DNA of 64,000 bases from Phallusia fumigata (GCA_008931825.1 QXVZ01030690.1:12227-76226), one strand, 5' to 3'; positions 16,513-29,700 are shown, numbered from the stretch's first letter. Notes: a model not told the origin generated them from the letters alone. Numbers and translations: made by a program.

Positions 16513-16518
16513 CTTTAT
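16513..16518 (-). terminator. Putative polyadenylation signal of the 16.6-18.1 kb gene
   Basis: AATAAA on the minus strand about 63 bases past the stop at 16581-16583. It supports an unspliced 3' end, alternative to the exon at 16150-16255. Confidence 0.45.
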
Positions 16519-16580
16519 TGCGCGTCAATACCTAACGATTGATGCCATGCTCAGTTGACGTAGGTATTTCAAACAAACCA

Positions 16581-18062
16581 TTACTTAAGGTTATTAAAAG
16601 ACTCCGACAACGGCGGGAGATATTTGTTGTAAGCGCGTCTTCGCGGCGAAGCATTATGGGTGCCGTTAAATGTCGATTTTCCGTTTAAATCGTTTCCAAT
16701 ATTGCCAAAAACTTGTTCGCTGCTGGTCTTGTCTTCTCCAAGGGCTGTAGTAGAATACAGCGACGAAGCCAAAGGGTCGCTGGTCTGTTGCGTTCTCTGC
16801 GCCATGTTAAGGTTTTCCCCTTGCATCTGATGGCGACGCCTCGAACGCTTTTTGTGACGTTTGGGTGACGTGAATATATCTACGCTTACGTCATCGCCGC
16901 TCGTTTCTTCATGCTGTTGTTGCGATCCCCTGATTTTTTCCAAATGGGAATTTCGGAGGGCCCCCAACAACCGGGAATTTACCTCGGGGCGTGTCGCCCC
17001 TGTAAACGTGGGGTCGTATGCGTCACCGGACACTGTACTCATGACGTCAGAAGCGGCCCGGTCAGTCAGTTTTTCAAGAGCCGACTCTGCATTATGCAAG
17101 CGGTTTTGTCTCCGTCTTGGCTTTCTCATTCGTGCCAGGTCATACTCTGTGTCATGTGTGTGCAGGTTGGACTTGGTCAACTCTTGATTGTCGACAAACT
17201 TAGACGGTTTCGACGCAAGGGCGTCGTTTTTTGATTTGTTTTCCTTGGATGGTTCACCACGGGTTTTGTTGTCGGCACAATTTCGGGCGGTATCAAAAGC
17301 AAGTGTTCGCTGTCTTCCATGGACATTAGGTGAGCACCGATCACGTAAGGTGAGCTTTTCGATTGGAGAAACCACCGCCGGACTGTTTCGCCCCCGCCGT
17401 GTCAAACGTCGTCGAGGAGAAGTTTTTGAGATCCCGGGGGCCTGTTCAGAAGAGTCCAATAACAAATCAACCGGCTTTGGCGCCCCATCGATATCTGAGA
17501 TGTGATGCTGTGGGTTATTTAAACTTCTTCTGGTATTGCGTCGCCTGGTTCGTCTTTCAAACCCCAGTTCGTCCGACATATCCGAAAAGATAGACGCGTC
17601 GTCGGTATTCTTGCGTTGCCTGACCTTAGTTCGCTCTTGTGCCTCACTCTTCAAGGAATTGTCGACTTTGCTGGGACGTTTCTCGGTGGGCGGACTCTTG
17701 GTGAAGGTCGGACATCGTTCCAAATCGTGCAGTTTGTTTCTTCTTGAAACCCGTGGTTGTTGCCCTGCTTTTTCATGTTTCGTTTGATTCATTGCATCGG
17801 CTGTTAAATCGTCTAATGGCTGATCGTCCAAAAGTCCGTTTGCATGTGACTTTTCAACCACTGAAATAGCAGGCAATGGTTTTAAAATAGAGCCTTGGCT
17901 GATAACCGGGTCTCGTAGCGCACTTAACAATTCTTGTGTTGAACGGTCCAATTCGGTGTCGCCCGTTCCAAGCCTCGTACGACGACGCTTCTGTGCTTTT
18001 ACCCTCAAGTTGGGTGACAGCAGGTCGGGCGACTGCGACGAGCCAAAAACATTTTTCGCCAT
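16581..18062 (-). CDS. Unrecognised basic, Ser/Arg-rich protein, 493 residues
   Basis: A single long open frame that begins MAKNVFGSSQSPDLL and ends PLSESFNNLK. It is rich in Arg, Lys, Ser and Asp, with repeated basic clusters (KRRRTR, RRTRRRNTRR, PRRRLTRRGR, RKPRRRQNR, KRHKKRSRRRH) often next to Ser-Pro, and no transmembrane or catalytic motif I can see. It is probably largely disordered. The clusters could be nuclear-localisation or nucleic-acid/microtubule-binding signals; this is inference. The frame is long for this AT-rich region, and all antisense frames are short, which supports a real gene. The first ATG of the frame is used. A pyrimidine-poor 'ccacag' upstream could be a 3' splice site, so a 5' UTR exon is possible. 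I do not recognise the family. Confidence 0.75.
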   Translation of the reverse strand: MAKNVFGSSQSPDLLSPNLRVKAQKRRRTRLGTGDTELDRSTQELLSALRDPVISQGSILKPLPAISVVEKSHANGLLDDQPLDDLTADAMNQTKHEKAGQQPRVSRRNKLHDLERCPTFTKSPPTEKRPSKVDNSLKSEAQERTKVRQRKNTDDASIFSDMSDELGFERRTRRRNTRRSLNNPQHHISDIDGAPKPVDLLLDSSEQAPGISKTSPRRRLTRRGRNSPAVVSPIEKLTLRDRCSPNVHGRQRTLAFDTARNCADNKTRGEPSKENKSKNDALASKPSKFVDNQELTKSNLHTHDTEYDLARMRKPRRRQNRLHNAESALEKLTDRAASDVMSTVSGDAYDPTFTGATRPEVNSRLLGALRNSHLEKIRGSQQQHEETSGDDVSVDIFTSPKRHKKRSRRRHQMQGENLNMAQRTQQTSDPLASSLYSTTALGEDKTSSEQVFGNIGNDLNGKSTFNGTHNASPRRRAYNKYLPPLSESFNNLK

Positions 18063-20018
18063 TCTGTACAAGCCTCTGTGGTTTCCAACAGCAGTGCTGG
18101 TTTAGCGTATGCTGGAAGCACAATGCATTATTCATTCGCCCTGAAGATAAGGAACAGCCGTTCGTTATTGATTAAGAGAAAAAGTGTGGCAGTGCTAGAA
18201 AAAGGGGTTTATGTAAATTTATTTTCGTATTTTTACTGCGTTGCGAAAATTTGCGGATCCTTAAATTAAAAATGAGTCTGCAAAAATGAACAACATTAAC
18301 CTGATTTATGACTACACTTTTAATTAAAGTACCCGTAAGTCTCTAAGTTATAAATGAACACAAGGCAGCTTTTGAACATAACTTTATCCTATCCGATTAT
18401 ATCCTACACTACATACACATTACTGTTTAAGGACCGGCTTTACCGACCTACACAATTGCTGCAGTCTATTCTTCTTTCAAACCTGTTTTGTTTTTACACC
18501 TTTGAAGCAACTGATAATCATGCATGCAAATGCTGGTTAAATAGCTGTTGCTGCCTTAAAAAAGACACTGTTTAACATAACGAATATGTCCTTTTGACAC
18601 AACTCTTTTGGCTCTATGGCGACGGTCGAAGCGTTGATCCATTACAACTTGCCTGTCACAGCTCTTCAGCCAAGCGTAATTGGAACGAACGCAGTCGGGC
18701 GCGTTGCCTGGCAGTGGCGATCGAAAAGTAGCAAAACGCGATTAGACAAAAAGCTAGAGTGCCAGGGCTCGGATAAAAGGATCAATCTGTGGGAATAGCA
18801 ATCCTGAAGCCACTGTTAGCGTTCGGCAGTACGCTTTCGAGGACCCTCGTAGTTTTTCCAGCCCGCAGAAAAACGCGCAGGCTCGGTCGCGATCCCACGT
18901 CGAAGAGACGTCGCATTGGACGGTCGCTCTTCAAACACTGTGAATTTCGCTCCATTCACCGCTTGACCGTCCGGTCCCGGTCCAAAACAACAATCGCCAT
19001 ATTTCATTGCGCCGAGTGTTCTTCTGTTTCGTCAGTCGGTGACCACTGTACATTTTTTAGGCCTGTGTGTTGTCAAAGCTCTTGTCTCTGCTTGAGCATG
19101 CAAACAAAAGTGCCCAGCAAACAAATATCACAAGTGTGGTAAAAATTGTTTGTCAGCAACATATGTGACCTCAAAGGCGCCTCAATTAGATTTAACATTA
19201 GCGCGGTTTTATTTAAACGTGATGTCATTAGGCACGACGATGGCATATTGGTGTAAAAAACGGATTGTACAGGCTTCAATAAAACCATTGTTACCGATAA
19301 GTCACGGCAAGATAACTTTTTTTTTGATTTAAGTGGTGTTATCTGATTTAATGAAACAACAAATCTTGCAGCCAAAACATCATAAACAGATAAACTTGTG
19401 AACGTAGATACCATAGATCATAATTGCAAGTGTTATAATTCTTTATTTACACTTTTTTTTCCAGTATTTCACGCTTATTGTAAAAATGTTTACGGGATAA
19501 AACCTTTTCTTGTTCAGTGCTTTTTATTTAGTGTAAAATGTCGTCAAAATGATTCTTGCCAGCAAGTTAAAAGTTCAACTGCATAAATGTTGTTCAGGGC
19601 TTTATTTTTTCTCATAGACATAAGAATACATCCGATTGCAGCTTGTTGAATGCAAGGTTCAGGGCTCGGCCGTAATTGCTGCATAAACAAAACGTTGGGC
19701 GAACAAACTACTCTTACTTAAAACATAAATACAATACAATTTGTAAGGTTTGTACAATATTGAAAATACGCCATTGTTGATGGTGGCTTCTAGTCGTGGG
19801 GTTGTTTTAGACATCAGTTGTTTGGAAACCTGCTGTCTTTGTTGATTGTTTCGCCCACTAGCGGATTGGGGCAAATGGTTGTTCACAATTTCACATTGTG
19901 GGCCATTTCGAAACAGTAAATCAACCCTAAATAAACCAAATGGTGGGTGTTGCAAAATTTTAAAGGCCCGCAAAAAACAGTTTTGAAAAACCGAAAAAAA
20001 AACATTTTCCAACATTCA
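18063..20018. other. Intergenic, no supported gene
   Basis: It contains the 5' flank of the minus-strand gene to the left, including a CpG-richer stretch around 18610-19010. The rest is AT-rich. The minus-strand frame at 19659-20015 is not supported by any motif, although it could hold exon sequence of the gene at 20019-20585. Confidence 0.4.
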
Positions 20019-20585
20019 TCATTTGCTGCAAATTAAGAGAAATGGCAAAAGACCAGATACTTGTTTCATCCAGAAGATACAACATGCCGCGATGTGCAAA
20101 GCAAAAAATGCATTGCAAAATTTTTGAATCAACGTTTCTATGTTTTTAGTTTCTATTGGCAAACGTGGTTGCTGATGGTCAACGACAAATTTCAGAAAAC
20201 CTTCCGAAGATAAAATGAAATGAAAAACAAGTGGCTTGACATATGTCAACATCAAGCAGACTTCGAAATTTCCTACAGAACAGTTTTTACACAGGTCTGA
20301 CGAAAAAGTGTCACAAAAGCACTTTCCGTAGAAACTGATGGTTGCTGCAAATATCACTGCTGAAATCATCATGAACACAATCATGTTGACGAAAGTAACT
20401 GCTTTCAAAGTGCAACTGAGCATGATTAACCTCGAAAGACTGTAAAAAGATGGGAATATGTTCAATTTCACTGATTGTGGTAAACAAGAATCGCTGTTGT
20501 TACGTAACATCACAACCAGAAAAAAACACTTGTGTTTGCGAGCGGTAACTTGTGGCTGTTGCGAGACTAAAAATGGCAGTAACAT
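20019..20585 (-). CDS. Possible multi-pass membrane protein, unrecognised
   Basis: An open frame of 188 residues starting MLLPFLVSQQPQV. It has about three hydrophobic segments (around VNMIVFMMISAVIFAAT, CLMLTYVKPLVFHFILS and FCNAFFALHIAACCIFW) and a Cys-rich loop between the first two (KCFCDT...CKNC). The start faces the RBBP6 start about 200 bases away, which suggests a bidirectional promoter. Near its end the frame crosses a pyrimidine tract ending ttgcag with a matching donor some 35 bases before, so the true C-terminus may be spliced; such an intron would be very short. A loose likeness to TMEM179 was not strong enough to name it. Confidence 0.35.
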   Translation of the reverse strand: MLLPFLVSQQPQVTARKHKCFFLVVMLRNNSDSCLPQSVKLNIFPSFYSLSRLIMLSCTLKAVTFVNMIVFMMISAVIFAATISFYGKCFCDTFSSDLCKNCSVGNFEVCLMLTYVKPLVFHFILSSEGFLKFVVDHQQPRLPIETKNIETLIQKFCNAFFALHIAACCIFWMKQVSGLLPFLLICSK

Positions 20586-20783
20586 CACGTGACTCTTAAT
20601 TTCCACGCTTGGTTCTTTGCTTTAAACCTTGTGAATTTTTGACTGGCTTTGACGTGAAAATAATTTTGCCATTTTGGAAATGATCGTTTAGTTGTGTTGT
20701 TCAGCAACTACCAAGAAAGTTTTCGTTTAAAAAGTATAAACTTTATCAATCTTCGACAATTTGAAACTGGGGCTCCGAAAAAA

Positions 20784-23700
20784 ATGTCGGCGATTCATTA
20801 CAAGTTTTCAAGTAGCAACGAATACAAAAATATAACCTTTGATGGCATCACAATTTCGCTGCTTGACTTAAAACGGGCTATTATGGAAAAACAAAAGCTC
20901 AAAAGTACTGAATTGGATCTGCACATCACAAATGCGCAAACTTTACAAGGTAGGTCCTGTTTTGGTGCTTTTTATTTTTTTAATAATATTAGTTTGGTAT
21001 TGGGTTGGGTGGTTACAATGTCATAACACCTTTTATTCCGATTCTAAAATATTTTATTTGACAGTTTACAAAGATGAATCGGCACTAATACCTAAGAACA
21101 CAGCAGTGTTGGTTAGAAGAATTCCACTTGGCCCAGTCCGTGACTCCAAAGTGTACATTGTGTAAGTTTAGTCTTGTTTTTTTGTAGTTAATTCGAAATT
21201 TTGTGCTGATTTTCACTGTCTAACTAACTTTTATTTCTTGTTTTAGTAAAAGACATGACAACAGTTCACAAGCAATTCACACCAGTACAAAGATTGTTCA
21301 AGTATGTATATTCAGTTTTTTTTTTAGATTTTATGACAAAAAACTTTTTTCAATGTGTTCTTTTCATGTTCAGTAAATGATGCTAACTTTGTTTGTTGAC
21401 GTTTTTGTGAAAATAAAATAAATTGCAGTTGGCAATTTGAGTAAGTAATGCATGTTTTAGTGCTATCTGCTTTAACTGCAATTTAGTGTATGTCTTATGT
21501 TTTTTGGTCCCATGTGAAAACATGAATGAAAATGATATTTTCTATAGTGCTTGAAAATGTTTTTTTTTAAAACAGTTCATCGACTATTTATGAAAGTTTC
21601 TATGTTGTTGTACAGTTTTCATGATAAATAATTACTTCTTTATTGCACTGTACTAGTTACTCCTTCTGGCAAAGTTGCTGATGTAATTAACCTCTACTTG
21701 TATACATTTGCGTCGCACGTTGTTTTATGGTGAAACTGGTCTTAACCCAACAAAGAAGAAACCCTCCCTGGGTGATTCTTGGACCTCTGGTTGGGGCAGT
21801 TTGGCAGTTTCCATACATGCCAATGTGCAGACAACTGCACAACGCAATTTTATTGTCACATTACTTGGTGGCAATGCAAATGCTTGCGATGGCAGTTGCA
21901 AAAATGCGACGGATTTCTGGCATTAAGTTGTGATGGTTATGCTTTCATTTGTTTTGGACATATTTCTGTATTTCTCGTGTGTTTGGACATACAACACATT
22001 GTGCTGAAGATTTTCAGTTGGAATAAACTTTTGTGGGCAACAAAGTGTGACTTGCGTAATGCCCAGGCTTGTGTTGGCATAAAAATAGTAACATATGGAT
22101 TCAAAAATACCTCTATTTAGGTTGTTACTTTTTATAACATAAAAATGTTTGAGTTTTTCTACCCATTTTCACAATGGTATATGGGATACTTACGTTTCTT
22201 CAATAGTCACAATATCTTTATTTAAATGGCAGACAGAATGGTGTCAAAATGTGTTTGATTGGTTTGTTCTTAATGATTTAAAACTAAATAATAACCAATT
22301 TCTTCTTCGTTACATAGATTTTTGTTCAGTTGGAAATGCAGACTGAACACTGTTTTGTAAACATTTAAAAACCTATTGCCACTCTAATTAGCTGAAGTCA
22401 CAAAGGGGTGGTGCTTAAGTATTCATATATTTCCAGCAGCATTTAACTCAGTTTTATCATTTGATAGGTTACTAAGCTACAACCTTGCAATGATGACATT
22501 GCTACTGACCCCCTTATTTCAAAAAAGTCAAAAGAAGGGACCCTTTCCAGTCTCCCAACATAATGCCAATATTGAAATATTTTGCATTAAAAAAAAACTA
22601 TCGCTGTGTTGAAGACTTATTGATTGATTCATAAATTGATATTGTTAGTTTTGACTACATCTAATTAAGTCTGGTTTTAACTTCACTGGTTTTAACTTAA
22701 ATTTCCAGAAACAGTTTTTTGACAAGGACAAACAAAGTTTCATTGAAAATTTTTCATCGGAAGAGCTAAGGCCACCCTTGTTATTTACTGTATATAACCG
22801 ACATAAACCTCACTTTACACCCCCACACTTGGATCCTCTTTAAAATAATTTGTAGCTATTATCATGTAGCAATAAATGATATTAAACTCCATCTTAGTAT
22901 GTTTACAAATTCACAACCAATCAGGTGTAAATTGTTTTGCCGACCTGTGGAGTTACGCAAAACCATTGATTGATCAAGGACAAAAGGACACAAGCATGGA
23001 TAACCAAATGCAGTTAACATCATTACAGAATCTTCATTACACTTGATTGCACCTTTATTTACAAACTGTTGTGTATCATGTATACATACTGTTAAAGCTT
23101 TTAGTTTTGATGTGGTGGCTTTGTAAGTTGTTTAATTTTGTACATCGCAAATCTTTGTTTTTGATTAAGGAACCAGAGGCTCAACCGAAATTGTCATTTG
23201 ATGAGCTTACCAAGGTGAATTCAAATTTGATTTTTTACCATTGTATACTTTTGTAGGTTGTGTGAATTGTGGCTGTGTGTCCAATGAATGTTTCATGTTG
23301 TAAATATAAGAACACTTAACAACACAATGAATTTTGAATTTTAATAATGGTTAATCTATTTCAAGGCAAGCAACTTAGCTGAGGCAAATGCTTCAGAAGA
23401 AGATAAAATAAAAGCAGCAATTCACCAATCAACAAATGAATACGACCCATCAAAGTAAGTAGTTTGATTTGCCCACAATGTTTCCGTTACCACTTTTTTA
23501 GTTTTACATCCCAAAATAGAACTGTAAGGTTGCAAAAAACGTGTTTTTTTGTCAACAGAAACATAAATTGCCAAGCTTTTGAACTAATTATATTCCAGCT
23601 TTTACCGCCCACCAAAGTATGGCTCATACAAGTACAATGTTTCATCAACAAATACTCCTTCCACTGCTGCAACACCCAGCTATGTAAGATGCTATCGTTG

Positions 23701-26700
23701 CAACCAACATGGCCATTATTCCATGCACTGTCCACTGCCAAAGGTTAATAAAATTAAGAAACAATATTGCAGAAAAAGGTTACCTAGTACCAAGTATTAT
23801 TAAAATTATTTGTGGTTAAGAAGAACAAAACCTGGTTATTTAGACATAATGCATGATTTGTTTTTACCCAGACTGAGGTTGACAAAGTGAAAACTATGCG
23901 GCTTGCAACTGGTATACCTCGTAGTCACATGGTAGAGGTGAACAAGGAAGCCAAGGGTGCCATGCTTACATCGGATGGGCGATATGTTGTCCCTGTAATG
24001 GACAAGTAGGTTGCATGTTGTATGTGTTAACACCCTCTCTCTCACACACATGCATACATACATTCACATATTACATTACCTTATGAACTATTTACATATA
24101 TTATTAGCAGTAGTTTGTGCACTTTTTGTGCAATATTAGACAGGGTGTTGAAGTAACCTTAAAAAGTGGTTTTGTCTGAATCTGCACGATGTACCCTGCT
24201 GTTTTTTTGTGCGAAAAACAGTGTAGATTGAATATCTTTGAAACTTTTATTTCTCCATCTTTTGAAATACAATTAAAACAGGTTATTTTTTGGCAGCAGA
24301 ATGTTTGTAATAGACATGATCTTTATTCAACAGCAACTATGTCAAATCAAAAAACAACTAGGGATGGGCCGAACGGAGCCAGAACCTGAGTACTCAGTAC
24401 CGAGCATCGCAATTTTGAATGCTCGGTGCTCGGCCGAGCAGTCGCATGAACTGAGCCGAGCATTAGACAAAAAATTCAAATATATTCTAAACTAAGTTTA
24501 AAACTACGCAATTACTGCGAAACCGCACTAGGAATTGATTACTTGCTTATTGCACAATAATGTACAAGTAGGTTGTACAGAGTAGTCTTGTGTTTTTAGA
24601 GTGTGGGCATATTTCTTNTTTTTTCACACCTAAACCTATGGCATGTTTTTTTAATTTCCCTCATCGATGTGCAAAGTTCAGCTGATTTTGCTGCAATCAA
24701 ACTTAACAATACTTGATACCAAGCACTAAGGTACTGACTGGCTTTGTCCGCCTGGAGAATGGTTGACTGAATTAACAACACCTTCTACACAAATTTGTTA
24801 GCAATTGTTTTTCTTAAGGCATCAGAAATGCACTCTTGGATTCAGAAACCCATCAGTGTCCAACCTGCCATAAGGAGAATATTTCCCCGGATTCACTAAT
24901 TGCCAACAAATTTCTCCGACAGGTGAGCTTTTACTTTCTTTACATTTGAGGTTTGAAGTACTCAGTAATCTAGATTTTGGCAACCAATAGATCAAGCTAA
25001 GAAACATACAATAAAACACACATAAAAATTTGATGGTTCTCCGCTACTATTTTGCCTATGTTGGCTGCCTTTTGAACTGTTAATACCTTGATAAATATGT
25101 TTAATATCCTTTTGTTTTTGAAGGCGGTCAACAAGTTTAAAAACGATACAGGCATTGCAAAGAAAAAATCAAATGCCCCAGTGTGGCCACGACCTGCACC
25201 TTCTGACAAACCTAAAACTAAACCGACCTCAGTGCCAACTACCAAAGTTTCATATGGACCACCCCAATCAAGAACTGAAAGTCGACTACCTGGACACCTT
25301 GGTGCTTATGTAGTCAAGGCAAAGACCGAGCAAATTGTCAGCAGACCTTACACAGTTGCCAAGCGACAGATGGAGGGGGGGTCATCTCCACATGATCCAA
25401 CACAACCAATCAGGATCAAACTGGCTCCAAATGAGAATAACAGTGATAATGTAAAGACTGAAACCACACCAGGCATGGCGGAGCCAAATGCTCAATCAAC
25501 ACCAATTGATGCTCAAGCACTGCCAAGCACAACCCCACAAAGTGATAGTTACACCTTTAACTCAACACCAGATACTGGTGAAGAAAAGTAAGTCTTTGTA
25601 CTGAATAGTAAGATGGTTACAATTTAATATTATTGAACACTTATCTCCAGTAAACAGAACACTTGCAGTTCTGTACTGAATAGTATATTTAGCTTTTTTT
25701 GGACCTTAGTAGGATTTTTTTGTTTAGGCCTAAGCCAGTTCCTGTAGAGCCATTGCCACCTGGAATCTCACCACCTACTGCAAAAGTTGTCCGATCCTTA
25801 ATTGAGAATGCCATGTAAGTTTTCAACCACTTTACAATCACTTTTGTGTGCTCATCCCATAGCAAGTAGACTGGACTAAGCATGTGATTTGAAGAACATT
25901 TTTAAACTTGGTTTTCATTATTTCAAATTCGGACTGTATTATTCATAGTTTAAAAAAACTGGCTCAACATGTGTCTGAAACGTAAAATGTTTTGTGCTGT
26001 GTAATAAAAATTGTCTTACTATAGTATTATGACTTTTAATTGAATAATGCTGCTAATGTTTGTTTGGTTGTCCTGCAACTGATTACTCTGCTTATTTACA
26101 AAAATGTATTTTCAGTAAAAGTGAACCATCAGTCACAACTCCATCACTTACTGGAATTCATCCCCTTGCACAATCCCACCCTCCAAAATCATCAAGCCCT
26201 GCACTACCACCGACAGCTGTATCAGAATCCTATACGCCTGAAGACAACTCATTATCCAACAGCTCCTCACAACATGAACCAGAAATACCAGCAGCTTGCA
26301 GTAGCATTGTCAGCAATATTACATCTGTCGGTCAAGACCTTCCAGTCCATACTGCTCTTACCCCAAATGAAAATTTTGCAGACTCACAAAGTCCTGGTCA
26401 AAGTGCTGTAACCTCACAGCCACCAGCTGTTGTTGAAAAGCCTGTTCAAGTTAACCCTCCCAACTCCAAAGGACTTGGGTTGATGGGAACTGCACCACCA
26501 TCAGCTTTGTCGACTATAGCACTCACAGACAGCAAGCGTCCAGCTGCAAATGTGTCACCCGCCCTACAGCCTCCAGTAAATCGACCACCACCGCCACAAC
26601 CACAACCAATTTTATCAAAGCCACCATCAGTTCCCATGACTTTGCCGCCACCTCCCATGATTCCACCAGTCCTACCCCCGGGTCTGGCCAATATACCACC

Positions 26701-29700
26701 GCCCAGTGTAAGTCATGTACAGTAGGGTCATAGTTTATACCAAGGGTGTGTAAGGTTGGGACCTGTGGGGATAGAAATTGTGCAGCCCCACAGAGAGGTG
26801 CAGATTTTGAATGGAGCTCGGCATACAAAATTAGTGATTCCAAATCCATTTGTTTCTATGTAGATTAGTGCATTTTGCATCAAAAGTACAATTTAATGTG
26901 TGTGACGTAAAAATGTCATTTACATAACTTAATTTATGTAATTTAAACCAAATATTTCATTTTCTGTGCTATTTATCTGTTTCAAAAACAATGTCTTACA
27001 GATTCCAACATCAGGTGTAAACATCTTTCAACATCCTCCACCTCCTTTCCCATTTAATCTACTTCTTCCCCCACCAACATCGCAACCTCCCCCCGGTTTT
27101 CCTCCCGGGTTGTCAATTCCTTCACTCGGCTCTGCTCCACCCCCTGGTGAGTTAAATCAGATAACTTTCTGCAAAATGTTACTATTGTGTTTTTTTAACA
27201 GGTTTACCCTTGCCTCCTGGGACTGAAAGCAAACCAATTGGTTTTCCATCTGTGAGGTAAAAACGTTTGTCACATTGTACCATCTACTCTTTCTTTCACA
27301 AAATATTTAAACACGGACTGGTTATTGTAATTTTTTGTTCATGTAAATTTTTTTGTTCATGTTTTTTGTTCATAACCTTTTTTAATCAGAGGGATTTCTG
27401 TTGGTGTTCTGACAGGCGTTTAATGTTTTTCTTTGTTCTAATCTATTTTGTAGTAGCAGCAGCAGGCAACCTGACCGTCAGTCGCGACTTCCACCAGATA
27501 GACACGCTCGAAGTCCGATGAAAAAACGGTCATCTACAAGATCTCCCAAAAGGCGACAGGATCGCGGAAGGAAGTCGAAACTCGATATCATGTCAGACGA
27601 ATTTGCTGAGAAAATGTCAAAAAAGCGAGTTAGCGACAAGAAACGTGGTCGTCGCAGGTAACACAGTTTGTTTTATTTTGCAGTATCTTGGCATTTGCTA
27701 TGTTGCTTTGTGCATTTCGTTGACAACCGGCATTTAAAGCTTCTTAAAATCTCTTGGCCAGGGCTGCATGCATTTTTTCTTTGTGCANTGTCAAAAAAGC
27801 GAGTTAGCGACAAGAAACGCGGTCGTCGCAGGTAACACAGTTTGTTTTATTTTGCGGTATCTTGGCATTTGCCATGTTGCTTTGTGCATTTTGTTGACAA
27901 CTGGCATTTAAAGCTTCTCAAAATCTCTTGGCCAGGGCTGCATGCATTTTTCTTTGTGCAAAAGCCCATTCGGCTTAAGTTTCAAACTATTTTGATTAAA
28001 ACCCTAATTTACTTGGGTTACATGTCATGTAAACAAACATCGTGAAGGTGGTTTATCTGATGTATTATGAATCGTTAAACATAATTGCAGGTCTCGTTCA
28101 AGATCAGTAAGTGTATCATCAGGGTCATCCTACTCCTCATCCAGTTACTCCTCCTCCTCTCGCTCTTCCAGCTCTTACTCCTCTTACACTGGGTCGTCCT
28201 GGTAAGACTGATTAATTGTTCTAGCATTTGAGAAAGATTGTGTTACGTGAGCGTGTGCTGGCCTGATTCAAAAAGTTCGTACTATTTGCATTGAACTATG
28301 CCTATTCCCTTTTATGTCTAATTAAACGAAAACAAACAGAAGACATTGCAATTTGCAATTGACAACAAGCATTACAGGTTCTTTGAATTGCAATGGTGCA
28401 AAAGCAAGTGTTTTTGTGCAGGTCAAGTAGTTCGTTTTCGGAGAGTATTTCGCGTTCCCCTTCGCCGCGCCACCGACGTAAAAACAAAGCTAAGAAGGTT
28501 CGAGGAAGACGTCGTTCCAAGTCGTGGTCGTCCCCGGTAAAGACAAAGTCAAAATCCCGCAGACGCCGTAGCACAACTCCCAAACGGAACGATTCCCGTC
28601 GCAGACGTCGTTCGATTTCGAAAGAAAAGTAAAAAATCTTTTAGTTTAGTAATCGTACAAAAACGTACAATAAAGTTGCCTGGATGTTTGTGTAAATAGG
28701 CTACATATGTAATAACACCAATAAAAATTTTTTTTGGTCATTACTAAATGGCCTCAAACGAATGTAACGCTATGGTTCCATATTTTACACATTGAGATTA
28801 TGTTTTTTTTTTAAAAAAAAACGACAGTACTAGTGTAAAATACTGACATTTTGGATTTTTATGGGTCCCTTTTTAAACCTTTCTTTGTGTAGAAAACGGA
28901 GCCGCAGCAGTTTTACTCCGCCTCCAACCAGACGAGATCGGCGACGTTCTCCGCGACGTGGCGCCAGAGATCGCTCTCGAACACCTCCCATGCAGCCGAA
29001 CATGCGACCGAGTAGACGAGATGTCCCTGGGCAAAGCTATCCTGCTATTCCAGTGATCAGCACGAACCAGTCACAACCGATACCTGGATTGCCGTCGAAG
29101 GAGCAAGCTGACTACGAACGAGACCAAGCGCTTTACGCACATTACAGACAAGCTTACGAGCGCGATTGGTATGAACGCGGCATCATTCCCCCGCCTCCAT
29201 ACAATCGCTTTATCCAACCAAGATTTTCTCGCTCTCCTTCGCCACCTGGGACCGGAACCCGAATCCTTCCGCCACCAGGAACAGAAGCAATTGTTCCTGA
29301 CGCTTGGAATGCGCAGAACCGCCTTATTACGCCAAGTGGCCTTCCCGCTTCAGAACTCTACGAGCTTCAGAGTAACATCCTTCGCGAAGAGCAGTACTAC
29401 GACGATGTTCAAGCTAGGTTACGTGCTATGGCTGGGGGCTACGTTGAACAGCCACCAACGGACGCACAGGATGATCGGAGGAGGCGAGCACCGAGGAGAA
29501 GATATGATGAGGATCATAGTGCACCGTCTGGGAGGCAAAGAGATGGACGAAGGGGCAGCAGGGATAGGTATTCTGGTTCACGTTATAGTGATGATCGGCG
29601 TGGCGGGCGGCGGGATCGGGATGATGTAAGAGACACCAAGCATCGTGGGTTGGAGAGCAAAAGCCGAAGGGAGAACGATTCCTCGACGTTGGTGGAGGGA

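Noticed and set aside
20019-20585. TMEM179 identity for the minus-strand membrane protein
   Set aside because: Only a loose likeness in one hydrophobic segment and a Cys-Asp-Thr motif; the rest does not align.
28861-28892. ATG at 28861 as the start of a separate gene (613-codon frame)
   Set aside because: The first residues lie in a pyrimidine-rich intron end. The acceptor at 28891-28892 continues RBBP6 in phase from 28628.
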